From: Ailanthus altissimus
Taxonomy: Eukaryota > Streptophyta > Magnoliopsida > Sapindales > Simaroubaceae
Assembly: GCA_946807835.1 (NCBI GenBank)
Contig: CAMPEX010000001.1
Span: 3,735,001 to 3,799,000, forward strand
Direction: 5' to 3'
Length of the DNA stretch: 64,000 nucleotides
The notes under the pieces were generated by a model, which saw nothing but the letters and a program-made list of their open reading frames with translations, had not been told where the DNA came from and made no database searches. Below are positions 9,704 to 22,089 of this stretch, one piece after another. The position numbers and the translations under genes were made by a program. Position 1 is the first letter of the stretch. Each line of letters starts with the position of its first letter.

Positions 9704-12700
9704 TGTTGGGTATGTGACACTTTCAGAATATAGGAGTTTATTCCCAAGTGCAGGATTGTCGAAGTAATAAATAATCCGATAAGAACGGGGTCAATCCACA
9801 GGGAAGTAGAATTAAAATTATAAATTATAAACACTTTTAAGATAATTAATGTAGTATAAGATATTTGTAAATATTAATTCAATTAACCAATTCAAGTAAA
9901 AGCTAAGGTTAAGGGGGATCCACTCTTGGCATAAGAAGTAAGAATATATTTAACTCTTTTTATAACTCAATTGGAATCCTCACACAAATGAGGTTCCAAC
10001 TGTTAAGGTCGGTGCTTACGTGCCATCCTTGAATGTACATATTCTTGTGTATTTATATAAGTATACATTCCTATTAAATCGCTAATTCTAATTTATATGG
10101 TATTATGCATGTAACATTACAGACATTGTAGATCTGAAGAAGTTCAGATTAGATCTAAAAGGTTTAGTTAATGGCTCATAGTTAGCCACGCTGAGATATA
10201 TAAATGCTAAATGTTAGCACAGCTAAGTGTTAGCTGGTTATAATACTCAGCATATCCAATAATTGGAGCTTTGTCTATAATGAGACATAAACCTAGGAGT
10301 ATACTAGTAATTGCATAGTTGCAAGAGTTGCAATCGGGTGCTAGAAAATGCAAGTTGTGTAAGTATGTTCTCGAATAATTGTCTCTGATCTATTTCTGCC
10401 GATGCGGGTTTATCGGTGGATACCCTTATATATATAGATCAGCATATGTCGTACCTATCGAGTATAGATGGTTGTTCCTGATAGACTGTGAGCTTGGAGC
10501 CCGTATTGACATATGGGTATCCAGTTAGGACTGGATATGGGACAGACTCACGAGGGCCTCTGATAGACATCCTATATAAGCCATCAAAGGAGGGTCCTCT
10601 CGAGTTGAGTAGTATACGTGGTCCTTTGACCTGAGTGCCACAGTGGGCTTGTAAGTGATCCACCATACTTTGGTTCCATGCATGTCACAGACCTTTCATA
10701 GTGTGACCACTGGGTGTCGCTGGGTATAGTCCGATACTTATGGAGTCTGGTGCGTATAGATACGGGATCCGTTAGCTCTTATAGGGAGTTGGATATTCAG
10801 AGGCTTTGAGACTGTATCTCAAAAAATCTTGTGGCCACAAGTATTAATCCCGGAAAAGAGTTCCGTCAGGATAGAACAATATGACAAAGGAGTTTGTGCA
10901 TATTGTTCAGTGAGATACATGTCTAGAGATAAGATATAGATGAGCACAAGGAGATTTGACGGTGATAATCTATATCCCTGCACATTCAGGATATCATGAC
11001 AGAAGGACTATACGTATACGTTGTAACGTCAGCTTGTATGGTTCAACGCGCTAATTTATATATCCGTGACGTGTACGTGGGGCATTGCTCACGGACTCAT
11101 GGAATAGTTCCATTTGACGAATCAGGCGTAAGACCTAGGGAGTCCCCGATATAGAGTGTACTCGTTGTGCACTAGGGCAGCGTGTCAGATTAAATTGTTT
11201 AATCCAGCAATATTCAGCATTACCACGGGAATACGTGCGTATCTGTATTTAAGTGTTAAATACAAGCATTAGTTAATAATTGTTATTTACTAATTGGATT
11301 ATGACACATAGCGTATTGTGGACTCTCGGTTGAGTTTACCCAAGTGTAGGATTTGGTGGAACCCACTAGAGGGTGAACTTGGTAACTATTTATGAAGGGC
11401 AAAATGGTCATTTCTCAGTTTGATTATTTAATAGTTAAATAATCAAAATATCTTTCTTTTTATATTATATACATATATTATTTATATTATATTATATATT
11501 ATTATATTATATATATATAGTAAAAGAAAGAGAAGAGAAGCAAGAAGAAGGCCATTCGGCCGAGGGAGGGAGAAGAGAGAAATGGAGAAGAAAGAAAAGA
11601 AAGAAAGAAGAGAAAGAGAAGGGAAAAAAAAAAGAGCGGGGGGGAGGAGAGGAAAAATGAAATTGTTTCATTTTCCTCTATGCTTCTAATTGGAGCAATT
11701 ATGAATTGCTTCAAATCTCCATTTCTTATCCTTTTGGAGAAAAGGATATAAATTCACTCCCGGCCATTTTGGGGATTAAGAGTTAAACCTAGACTGAATA
11801 TCAGGCTGCTGTTCTAGCTCACCAAGCCCATCGAGTTGGTGACTAAAACTGCACGCGAATTGGTCTCCATGCGAACTCCAGGAAAAATATGTGTATAACG
11901 TTACACATTTGGTGAGTTCTCAACCTTATTAATATATTAATGTGATTAATATATTTATTTATTGTATTTGTTGCAAAATTTATATTTTCGCTGCGTTAAG
12001 TAATAGACACAATTGCACATGCATAGACCCACGTGCTTAAGATTTGACTGCGCCAACACCAACCGAAAAATATAACAATTAAAGTTCATCATCATTTATA
12101 TATTGATTAGTATTTATTTCTTTCAATTATTACACACCAAATCTTATAAATGGGTTCAAGTATTTATTATGCCAATCTTTATATTTGTTTACAATAAATC
12201 AAGACTCTCATTTTACAAGAAAGGTTATATATACCAAATCTTGTAAATTGTTTCAAGAATTTATTGTGCCAAGTATAAAGTTTGTTAATAATAAATCAAG
12301 AATCACCACTTTAGAAGAAATGGTATTAATTTTACAAACAAAATAAATACATCACATATAAATTTGCATAACTTAAGAATGAAGCATTAAATTCATATTA
12401 AGTGTTAAACATGTCTTATTACCTTACTAAGAGTTTCACCATTTCACCTTAGCATAAATAAAATTATTTGGACATAATAAAACTAAAGAAAAAGAAAAGA
12501 AATGAAAGAAGAAATAACATGACTTAATAGTAAACAAGAGAAATAATATTACAAAGAGATAATACAAAGGATAAGTATTTTGAACTAAATTCTAACTTTC
12601 TAATTACATTCTTTAGGCATAAAAAATTCACCTATTTATAAAAAAATATGGATAAATCGAGACAAATTAAGAAGGAACCACTTGGATGATAAAAGTTGAG

Positions 12701-13195
12701 AATGGTGGCAAAATAATTTGCATTGATTATCACTAAGGTACCCACTTAATTATCCAATTTGGAATTGCTGTCATTCGAATTAGCTGTCACTCAAAACATC
12801 AAAGTTGTAAATAAGTCTCTTATCTTTTCAAATTTAGTTTTCTCATACGTATTAGATAAGTATGTCTATAGTTATGAGCCAAATACTGATGACTGTTCAA
12901 ATTAGACCTGTACTGCAGATCAGTTCTGTTCTAGGCCATTTTCACCCTCTAAACACTCAAAATTAAAATACTTTGTAAATAAAATATGTTAGCCCATTGC
13001 GTTAGCTCTTCACAGGATCAAGAATCACTCCAATTGGATCTTTAGGTAGAAAGTTATGCCCATTTTACCGAACCTACCACAAAACAGTTAAAAGATAATT
13101 AGGTACAATATTGTAAACATACTTAAGTTAAGAAAATTAAATACACTAGTAATACAAAACAATGATGTAAAACTCTTATTAAATGTATAATTTCA
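9704..13195 (-). mobile_element. Family-A LTR (copy A3), interrupted by a family-B LTR
   Basis: It starts TGTTGGGTATG and ends ATTTCA on the plus strand. It carries the conserved family-A block in reverse orientation (CAAGTGCAGG...AAGTAATAAATAAT...GGTCAATCCACAGGGA, about 9751-9813). Without the nested 10001-12058 insertion and its TSD it is about 1.43 kb, matching other A copies. The flanks are GGTGT (9699-9703) and AGTGT (13196-13200), one mismatch. Unusually, the left flank is copia pol and the right flank is internal copia LTR sequence. Unlike A1, A2, A4, A6 and A7 it shows no clear GC iterons. Confidence 0.75.
10001..12058 (+). mobile_element. Solo LTR, family B (copy B2), TSD CCAAC
   Basis: It is 2058 bp, begins TGTTAAGGTCGGTGC and ends CTGCGCCAACA. 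The perfect flanking repeats CCAAC lie at 9996-10000 and 12059-12063. Inside are the family-B blocks (TGGGCTTGTAAGTGATCC, CACTAGGGCAGC) and a purine-rich tract at 11521-11660. Before that lies a TATA-type AT run (11461-11520). No gag or pol is present. It is inserted into LTR A3. Confidence 0.93.
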
Positions 13196-14699
13196 AGTGT
13201 TCATCAGTATGGTCCGATGTTCATGGAGTCCGGTATGTATAGATATAGAATTTGTCAACTCATATAGTTGGGCCGTATATCCTGATGCTTCGAGATTGTA
13301 CTTCAGAAAGTCTTTTGGCCAAAAGTATTTAACTAGAAAATATTTCCATAAGGTAAAACATTATCCCAAAAGAGTTTGTGAATATTATTTATTGAAATAC
13401 AAATTTAAAGATAATTTTAAGGTTAAACGGATAGAGACTTAACGGTATATTTATATCTCTACTCTTTTAGGATATAAGTGACGAAAAAATTATATGAATA
13501 TGGTTAACCTCAACTTGTATAGTTTTACGGCTATTTTATTATATACATAACATGTATGTGAGGCAATGTTCATGTATATATGGAAAAGTTTCATAGATAA
13601 ATGGAACGGGTGTGAACCTAGGGAGTCTCACAATATAAAGTGTACACTTTGAGTACTGGGTAGTATATAAGATTGAAAAGTTTGATCCAAAAAAATAAAT
13701 TTTGAATAAGTAGGATTCGGTGTTAACACCTTTCAAGAAGTACACATGTCAAATTTTAAGTGTTAGAATTGGACACATGCTAAAGTATAATAGAAAACCA
13801 AATTAGTATTTCTTATTTCTCCTTTATTATTTTATATTATTAAATTATTAATAAAATAAATATTTAATTTATTATATGATAATCATTTAGACACTTGTTA
13901 TGTTTCATGTATTTTTATCTCTCATTTTCATTGTTAAAATATAAAATCCATAAAAGTCATGTAATAAATGAAATAATGCATGTGATATGCATTAATTCAA
14001 AGAAGAAAAAATGTGTCGGCCATTTGGTTTGGGTGGGAGACAAAGAAAAATGTTTTTTTTATTAATTTTCCACCTAAGCCTTATTATAATAATATATATG
14101 ATACATTTTCCAAATTTGTTTGACGAGACAATGACTTTTTATGACTTTGGAGTATTTGAAAAATGCAATGAAAAATGGGTTAAGGAGATACATAAACTGA
14201 GAAGGTGACCTAAAGTGAGAGAGTTCTTCATTTTATCAATTCCTCTCTCTTTGATGTCTTGGTCACTTGAGAGAAAAATTCTCTAAGACAAACCTTAAAC
14301 TTGTAGAGAAAAATAAAAAGAGTTTAAAAGAAAATTGGCTTAAGTGTTAAGTCTTAAAAAACTTAAACACCAAAATCAAATCCTACATAATTGAAAAGCT
14401 ACCATTCTAGAGCCAAAATACTCACCTTGATTTTTGGCCTAGAATTGTTCAAGAGCAACATTTCTTGTGAGCTCTATACTTGGATCTTAATAAATTATAA
14501 AGTTACATTTATCTTGGTAAGTACTTTCATTTTATTAATATAGTATAATTATTATACATATAAATATAAATATATATATATATGTGAGATATATATGTTT
14601 AAGTGTGTACTAAATGAGTGTAACATATGTATATGCTTCTGCTGCGCATTAAAAATTTTTAAAATTATATTTACATTTATATCATCACATACTCCTACA
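13196..14699 (+). mobile_element. Remnant 3' LTR of the copia element, 5' part missing
   Basis: Positions 13201-13760 align closely with 2630-3180 of the 5' LTR (shared GTACTTCAGAAAGT, TTGGCCAAAAGTATTTAAC, CCATAAGGTAAAACATTAT). The rest continues to a probable end near ATCACATACTCCTACA at about 14,699. That end is similar in position to family-B ends (GCTGCGCATTAA here, GCTGCGTTAAG in B2). Roughly the first 600 bp or more of the LTR is absent on the left, where LTR A3 sits. The right-hand TSD could not be identified. Confidence 0.6.
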
Positions 14700-14930
14700 A
14701 AACCCTTACTCCAATTGCCGATCGAAGATGGTGTATCATTTGGTTTATTACTTTTTTTTTATTTTCTTTTTTGTGATTTGTAGTAAGTGCTTAAAAATAT
14801 GTAATAAAAATTAATGTATATTTGTTTGTAGTTATAATTTATTAAAATTTAAATAGTATTTTCTCTATATTTTTGACATTTCCCAAACCTGTAATGAGAA
14901 CATTACACCATCGACAGGAATATTAATATC
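14700..14930. other. AT-rich spacer, copia LTR to Ulp1 relic
   Basis: I recognise no coding or repeat family here. It contains an AACAT (14899-14903) that matches the 5 bp left of the copia 5' LTR (2011-2015). This would suit a TSD only if the LTR end lies at about 14,898, which I cannot show. Confidence 0.3.
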
Positions 14931-15099
14931 ACAAATCAGCATAAGAAAACTAACATCACAAGTATAAACATCACTATAAAAAGTTAACACAACATTGTAG
15001 AAAGACAACTGTCAATGCATTATGGCATATCATTACACCACAAATCAATAACCATTTTCTCCCTGAAAAATGGTTTGGTCTCTGGCTTAAAGTCTGAAC

Positions 15100-16076
15100 T
15101 ATACCCTAACATTAGAAATTCTATAAACTTACTAGTGTACACTTCATAATGACCACTGTTAACCATTTATTGAGGCACTCCATTCTTTAACTGCACAACA
15201 CCGTAAGGTGACAAATCTTGAAATGTCACTCTTCATCGACAAAAATTGGGTTTGATAGAGATATATAGGCATCATCTTGCACAAGCATGCTACATATCCC
15301 TCAATCTGTTCATCAGCGTGTCCTTTAATGCTAGAGTCGTATATGATAACCTGTCGTCGTAGGAAATCAACTTTCAATGCAACCTAGTGCTCGTCTCGGT
15401 AATTGACAGGAATATACTCCTAATTAAACATATAAATATACATAAATTTAATTTATGCCATGACTTTGATATAAAGGCATGAATGTGTAAAAATGTACAC
15501 ACCTTATCAACATCGACCTAAGGCTTACAACCATGCAATTGCTTTTTATCCCCACTTGTATATTGTAGTAGTTTAAGGTCTCAATTAATCGATAATAAAT
15601 CTGACAGGTGCTCTGTGTAGATTCCCATAAAGGACTCCTAAAGACAACCAAATCCATTAATATGTGTTATAAAAATCAAGATACATTAATATGTGTAAAA
15701 ATATCATTTCGTGGAGGTAATTTGAAAAACTTACAAAAAAAATATGAGTATGTTATTGTACATCATTGAGGTAACTGCTGAGAGTATTTGGACTGTTAGA
15801 GGTAAATCAATCTTAAATACTCGTTGATGTGCTACACATCAGAACATAACTATAAATTATTACTATTCAACTATGAAAAAGAATAATTAACAAGTTTTAA
15901 TTGAAAATACTTACGACTTCTTCTAATTAGTACTGTCAGAGTGCCTGAAACTATGAGGTGGGTGCATTAATACTTAATAGATTTTGCAGTGAGACATTTC
16001 TTCTGGGCAAGTATTCGCTCCTTAAGTGATGACTCAATTTTTTTTAGAATTGCCTCATTGTTGGATATTCTCTCAT
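15100..16076 (-). pseudogene. Ulp1-like (C48) cysteine protease relic of a transposon
   Basis: Minus-strand reading gives the signature of plant transposon-borne Ulp1 peptidases. It reads PVNYRDEH-stop-VALKVDFLRRQ, with the catalytic-site His followed by a stop where Trp is usual (about 15,390). This is followed by VIIYDSSIKGHADEQIEGY and then LCKMMPIYL (15,270-15,345). Further upstream on the minus strand lie MDLVVFRSPLW-type and spacer sequences with stops. The Asp/Cys end of the active site (DCG) was not found. On established knowledge, Ulp1 ORFs of this kind accompany Kaonashi-type MULEs and some CACTA elements. LTR C1 at 16082-16718 separates it from a DUF1985-like segment. Confidence 0.6.
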
Positions 16077-16081
16077 TTTTT

Positions 16082-16718
16082 TATGTGAACCTCATAAAGA
16101 AAAGTGAGACCCGACGCTCAATGAGGTTCCTTTGCCAATGATCGTTCTAATTCAGATTTTTAGATAAACAAAAACAAGAACCTTGACCCGTTATCTATAA
16201 GAAATAAGAACCAGAGGTATAAAAAGATTGTAAACGCCACACTCAAGATAGATAAAAGAAGTTGTGAGTGATAAGTCTGAAAGAACGCCACAAGATAAAA
16301 TCTTGATAAGTTCTAATAAAAGTTCTTTGAAGAACTTAAGAGAAAACTCTCTACATCAATATTATCAATTTCGATTTCGTTTTCCCTCATTTCTCATATA
16401 TTTATAGACCTCTTGGGATGTCTAATATTTATTACAACACTAATGATAACTTAAAACTACTAACTACCAACTACTACCAATAATTTAGGCACTTGGGATT
16501 CCAGTACTTATTACAATAATTAATGAAAACTAACAACTACTAACTGCTACCAATAAACTAGGCACTTGGAATGCTAGCACTTATTACAACAATTAATAGT
16601 AACTTATAACTACTAACAACTATCAATATTGAGACTTGATATCACATGTGCTATTATTCTCCATCACATATGGATTTTCAATGGACCTTGTGATATTTTA
16701 ACAACCTAGTTCGCATCA
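16082..16718 (-). mobile_element. Solo LTR, family C (gypsy), TSD TTTTT
   Basis: This 637-bp copy is homologous to the two LTRs of the Ty3/gypsy element at 41464-42298 and 48863-49645. All share TGTGAACCTCA-like starts, CTCAATGAGGTTCC, CACTCAAGA and CTAGTTCGCATCA ends. The flanks are T-runs (16077-16081 and 16719-16723), consistent with but not proof of a TSD, since the left run is longer. It is shorter than its relatives (637 against 835 and 783 bp), with the deletion in the middle. Confidence 0.82.
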
Positions 16719-16723
16719 TTTTT

Positions 16724-16985
16724 AGGCCAAATATAACCACAAACTCTTGCCGATTAAAACGAATATGCTTATTGTTCACCAAATATAAAAAATTCATCGT
16801 ACTTATCCACAATTTTCACCTTGCAGAGTAATATAGGTGAATCAAAATGCCTAAAAAATTAATTTGTTGTAACTCTAAGAAAAGAGCCACACACGTGTCT
16901 TTTCATATTTTTTTTAATGATCTGTCAACTTATCTCTTATAGTATCAAGAGCTCCTAGCTTGAAATAACACGAATGGTGGTAGGA
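16724..16985 (-). pseudogene. DUF1985-like domain fragment
   Basis: The minus-strand reading YLVNNKHIRFNRQEFVVIFGL (about 16,727-16,790) matches the F.i....i.F...EFa.itGL pattern of the plant DUF1985 domain. In transposon proteins that domain precedes Ulp1. It is followed at once, in minus-strand sense, by the C1 insertion and then the Ulp1 relic, so the two fragments probably come from one gene. The fragment is short and the assignment rests on that motif and its context. Confidence 0.5.
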
Positions 16986-16990
16986 AAATT

Positions 16991-17590
16991 ATCTTTAATT
17001 GCAATCTTCAAAATTTTTTTTAAATTGCATTATTCTTTAAAAAAAAAGAGTAAATCATTAATTAGATAATAATTAAATAAATTTATATAAATAATAATTA
17101 AAATAATTGGGGACACTTAAGTTACTGGAATGGGATGCGTTAATTCCTGTCACGCAATAAGTCTTATTCACCTCCCTTCCTCCACTACTGCTACATTTTT
17201 GCCACTACAACCCTCGTACCCTTAATAACAAATTTATTTCTAACTATAATCACACAATAGTTTCACTCATTCAAACTTATTTGTGACACAAGTTTAGATA
17301 TAAATTTTATATTTAATCTTTAATTTCTTATTAAATTTTATTTAACTTAATACTTAAAATAGTAATTATTATTCTAAGTTAATGAATAATTAATATTCAA
17401 ATAACCACTTTTTGTTAAAATTATAAATAAAATTTAAAGTATATTGAATATAAAAATATATAACAAAATATTTTAGTTAAGCTAAATTAAAATTTTTGGT
17501 TGTTTTTAAGTTTTAACCCTTACCTTTTATTTGAGTGTTTTTATATTTTGCGTATATATATATATATATATTTTAACTTTCATGGCATTT
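16991..17590. other. AT-rich intergenic DNA
   Basis: Nothing recognisable is present apart from a short TATATATATATATA microsatellite at about 17,554-17,570 that leads into the minisatellite. Confidence 0.4.
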
Positions 17591-17594
17591 ATTA

Positions 17595-18785
17595 AACTAT
17601 TATTTAACGTAATTAAAATTAAAATTAAAATTAAAATTAAAATTGAATTTATAACATATAACGTAATTAAAATTTAAATAATAATTAGAATTGAAATTAT
17701 AACATTTAACGTAATTAAGTTGAAATTGAAATTAGAATTGTAATGTTTAACGTAATTAAAGTTGAAATTGAAATTATAACGTTTAACATAATTGAAATTA
17801 AAACTGAAATAGGAATTGTAATTACAACATTTAATGTATTTGAAAGTGAAATTATAATTATAATATTTTATCTAATTAAAATTAGAATTCGGATTATAAC
17901 ATTTAACATAATAGAAATAGAAATTAGAATGATAACTTTAAAATAATTAAAATTAAAATTAGAATTACAATTATAACATTGAATGTCAGTGAAATCGAAA
18001 TTGAAATTGAAATTATAATATTTAATATTTAATTTAAATTTAAAATTAAATTATAAATGAAATTATAATTTTTACGTAATTAAAATTTAAATTGAATTAT
18101 AATATTTAAAGTAAGTGAAATTAAAATTGGAATTATAATATTTTATGTAATTAAAATTAGAAATAGAATTATAACATTTAACATAATTGAAATTGAAATT
18201 GTAACTTTTTAACGTAAATGAATTTGAAATTGGATTTAAAATTATAATATTTAATATAAATGAAATCGAAATGGATTTAGAATTATAAAATTTAACGTAA
18301 TTGAAATTGAAATTATAAAATTTAATGTAATTGAAATTTAAATCGGAATTAGAATTGAAATTATAAATCTCAACGTAATTAAAATCGAAATTAAAATTAA
18401 AATTATAACATTTAATGTAATTAAAATTGAAATTGAAATTATAAAATTATAAAATAATTGAAATTGAACTTGGAATTATAACATTTAACATAATTAAAAT
18501 TAAAATTATAATATTTAACGTAATTGAAATTAAAATTGTATCATTTAATGTAATTGAAATTAAATTTAGAATTGAAATGATAATATTTAACGTAATTAAA
18601 ATCAAAATTGAAAATAGATTTGAAATTAAATTTATTTAATCTAATTAAAATAAAATTAAAATTGAACTTATAATATTTAACGTAATTAAAATTAAAATTA
18701 TAAGATTTCATGTAATTAATATTAAAAATTGAATTATAAGATTTAATATTGTTATAATTAAAATTATAACATACAATGTAATATA
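17595..18785. repeat. AT-rich minisatellite (AACGTAATTGAAATTG type)
   Basis: About 1.2 kb is made of irregular tandem units. Each unit combines an ATTATAACATTTAACGTAATT phrase with a variable number of GAAATT or AAAATT hexamers, so units range from about 40 to 75 bp. Roughly 20-25 units are visible. The plus-strand ORF at 17743-17946 is a by-product of the repeat, not a gene. Confidence 0.85.
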
Positions 18786-21700
18786 TTATCTTTAAAATTT
18801 TAATATTATAAAGGGTTATTTTGTTAATGATTTAATTTTAAAAAATTTATTTGATATTTAACAAATATTAAGAAAGACTTTTGATATTTTTTAAATAATC
18901 TATTGTTCAGTTTTATATAATCAAATCTCAGCCATTAAATTAATCCAATGATTGAGACAACTGACTGTATGGCATAGCCGACTGTACTGAAGGTACAATC
19001 ATAATAAAAATATGTATTTACTCTACTAATATGTTGACAATGACTAACATTGTAACATAATCCTTATATCAAATATCATTAGTCTTTGCCATCGAATTTT
19101 TAGATATTGTCCAAACTTTGATCAACATTTCATAATATTGTCTTAAAAGTTATTTAGAATATTAAGATTAGATAATAAGCATTAAGAATAATATAATTTT
19201 TTTAGTGATCAATTGATCAATATATATTTACCACTTTATTTAGTAGTTGTGATTTCTCTACTTAATCTTTAAAGTTGAATTTTGTGTGTATATAATACTA
19301 AATTGTTTCTTAGTTGCATAGTGATTCTCTCCTTTAAAGTAAACTTTTGGCAAGCGAGAGTCTATTAAAGTCAATTGTAATAAGTGTTTTTATAAAAAAA
19401 AAGATAAATTTAATTTAATCAAAATGTAACCGGACCAATAATAAATGTCAGCACTAAAAGAACACCTAAAAAAATAAAATATGTTAGAATAATTTTACAC
19501 TTTTTTAAAATTATATGTCAAATTTTAAATTTCAAATAAGATATTAAATAATTATTAAGTGAAAAAATAGCATAATAAATAATTTTAAAAATAACAAAAA
19601 TTAATTATCTATTAACATTTTATTTAAAATAAAAAATTTAAAATTTAAAATATATAGTATTATTTATTAGAATATTGACTATCATAATGTGGCGGTTAAT
19701 ATTAAGGAATTTAAAGGCATTTATAATAAAATGTAATTAACATTATATTCTCACAATACAAAATAATTTGCGCCGGTGCTTTTAAAATTTCCATTTAGAC
19801 ACGTAATGTAATACATTACATAAATGTTTTACTTATTTATATATATATATATACGCACATAAAATTTAATTCTGTAATTTTTATAAAGTTTCACCTTTGC
19901 ATTATAATTTCTAATGTACGATAATTAATTTAGCACATACAATAATTTAGATGAATTGAAAGTTTCAAGATATGAAAATAATTTCATGGCATATATGTAT
20001 ATTTTACATTTTATTTATGATATCAAATTACTTCATTTGCAAATTAAACATTCATCTATAGTTGATAATTTTTCATGAAGTTGGTACAAGAAACGTAAAA
20101 GTAAATGGATCATTGTCAGCCATCAATTCTAAGGCTTTAACATATAAGATCGAGTTTTTTTTTTTTTAAAAAAAAACTTAAGATTTAAAATTTATTGAAT
20201 TTGATATCACCTATTATTTTTTAAATTTAAAATTTGTTTTTAATTCGGCACCCAAAAAGTCAATATTTTTGTTCTATCCCGGACTAATGGTATTATGGTA
20301 GGGTATAAAGTGGTATTTCTGAAAAAGGAAAAAGTTATCTTTCAAAAAAGAAGTTGAAATATCATTAAAGGTTAAAAAAATCCTGCGACTTTTATCAAAG
20401 ATGAACGTGTAACTGTGAGTGGGTTTTTAAAATAAATTATATAATATAGTAGCACATTTGTAAATTCAGGTTAATTTTAAAAGTAAACTTGTAGATATTT
20501 GTGGAACACTGTCGTAATTTTTAAAATAAAAGAGTTTGGAAAATTTTCAAAAATACCCCTTTCTTTTAAGTTCTTTTTTTAGCCACAACTGAAAAAGCTG
20601 ATCTCTATTAGTTAGAAAATTTAAAATTAGACAATTATATCTTGAGCTTATTTTTTCCTCTCTATCTCAAATTAACTAAAACAAACACTTTTTTCTTTAC
20701 AAAATTATCTCAATAAAAATTAATTAGATCAAAAATTTGAAAGCTAACATTGTGTTAATCAGATCTTGCATAACATATTTATTACTTGAAATTTTAAAAT
20801 GGCCAATTCTTAGTAATTTTTTTTTACATTTTAGATAAAATTTTAATTTTTATTGAAAATGAGTTAAAAATTAAATTTAAGTTAAAAATACGTAAAATAG
20901 ATGAAATTATTTGAAAAATAAGTTGGAAGAATTTAAAAAACAATTAAAATTTGACAAAAAAATAATCACTTTGTATAAAATTTTAAATGCAAATTAGCAA
21001 TCAGAATGGTTGCTGACCTCCGTCTGTAATGAAACTTTTCACACAGGAGTTTTGTACAGGCAAAATGCACGTGGAAAATATTTCTCGCGAGAAACATCCC
21101 GCGCATGAGCCACATGAGACACATAGTATATAAATATAAATACTTATATTTATTTTTTAATATTTTATCTTAATTATTTAATTTTTATTTAATTTATTAA
21201 TATTTTATTACTTAGTTATTAATTTTTATATATTGTTTTATTTATTTTATTTTCTTTTTTAATTACTTTAATAGGTTGTAATTTAGTAATTAAATAAAAA
21301 TAAATAAAACATTTTACCACTATCATTAAACAAATAAATTATAATTATTTGTAATGACATATTTGAAATTATAAAAAATTATTTTTTATTTTATCATTAA
21401 ATAAATAAATAATTTATTATTTTATTATATAAAATAATAATATTTTTCAAAATTTTATTGTTTTTAATCTTTTTTATTTAATAATTAATCAAAATATTAA
21501 AACATTCATTAAAGAATAAATTTGTGGAAATAATTTATTTAATTAAAAACTTTTAATTTTATAATGAAATAGCTGATATGCTTAACTAATTTAATATCTA
21601 TAAACAATCAATTATAAAATTATAAAAAACAATGCCATTTCATGCGAAACATTCTCGTGCAAAATTATTCTTCAATCAAAAATTTCAGATTTTTCATATT

Positions 21701-22068
21701 ATTTTTCCAGATTTTCACTCTCTTTCAATTTATTTCTCTTCACAATTTTACCACAATATTACATAGACATCTTTTACTTATTTGGGAGTGAAATAAATGA
21801 TTCATAATCATTTTCACAACAATTTTTTGAGTATTTTTTGGAGAGAGTAAAACTCTTTTACTGGAGAGAGAAAATACAAATCAAGCGAATAATTGTATAA
21901 TTGTCTTTTTTGACTAATTAAAGTTAACCCATTTATTTGTAATTAAAAAAGAAAATTGCTTTAAAATAAGCTATTTTTAAAAAACTCTCAAAAGTTTTTG
22001 AAGTGTTATGATTGTGGTGAGTGAGAAAAAGAAAAAAGAAAAAAGAAAAAAGGAAAAAGAGAGGATGG
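18786..22068. other. AT-rich DNA with no recognised gene
   Basis: There is no coding signature in any frame. Local features are a T-run/A-run inverted pair at about 20,155-20,176, a weak terminal-inverted-repeat pair (listed separately) and a purine tract at 22,020-22,065 next to the LINE tail. Confidence 0.5.
21086..21660. repeat. Possible short inverted-repeat (MITE-like) element
   Basis: CGAGAAACATCCCGCGCATGA at 21,089-21,109 is partly matched in reverse complement by CATGCGAAACATTCTCGTGC at 21,641-21,660. The interior is extremely AT-rich. The left arm overlaps a perfect 14-bp palindrome, TTTCTCGCGAGAAA (21,081-21,094). No TSD was found. Confidence 0.25.
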
Positions 22069-22089
22069 CTCTTTTTTTTTTTTGAAATG

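Noticed and set aside
17743..17946. 67-codon Ile/Glu-rich ORF
   Set aside because: Pure translation of the AT minisatellite.
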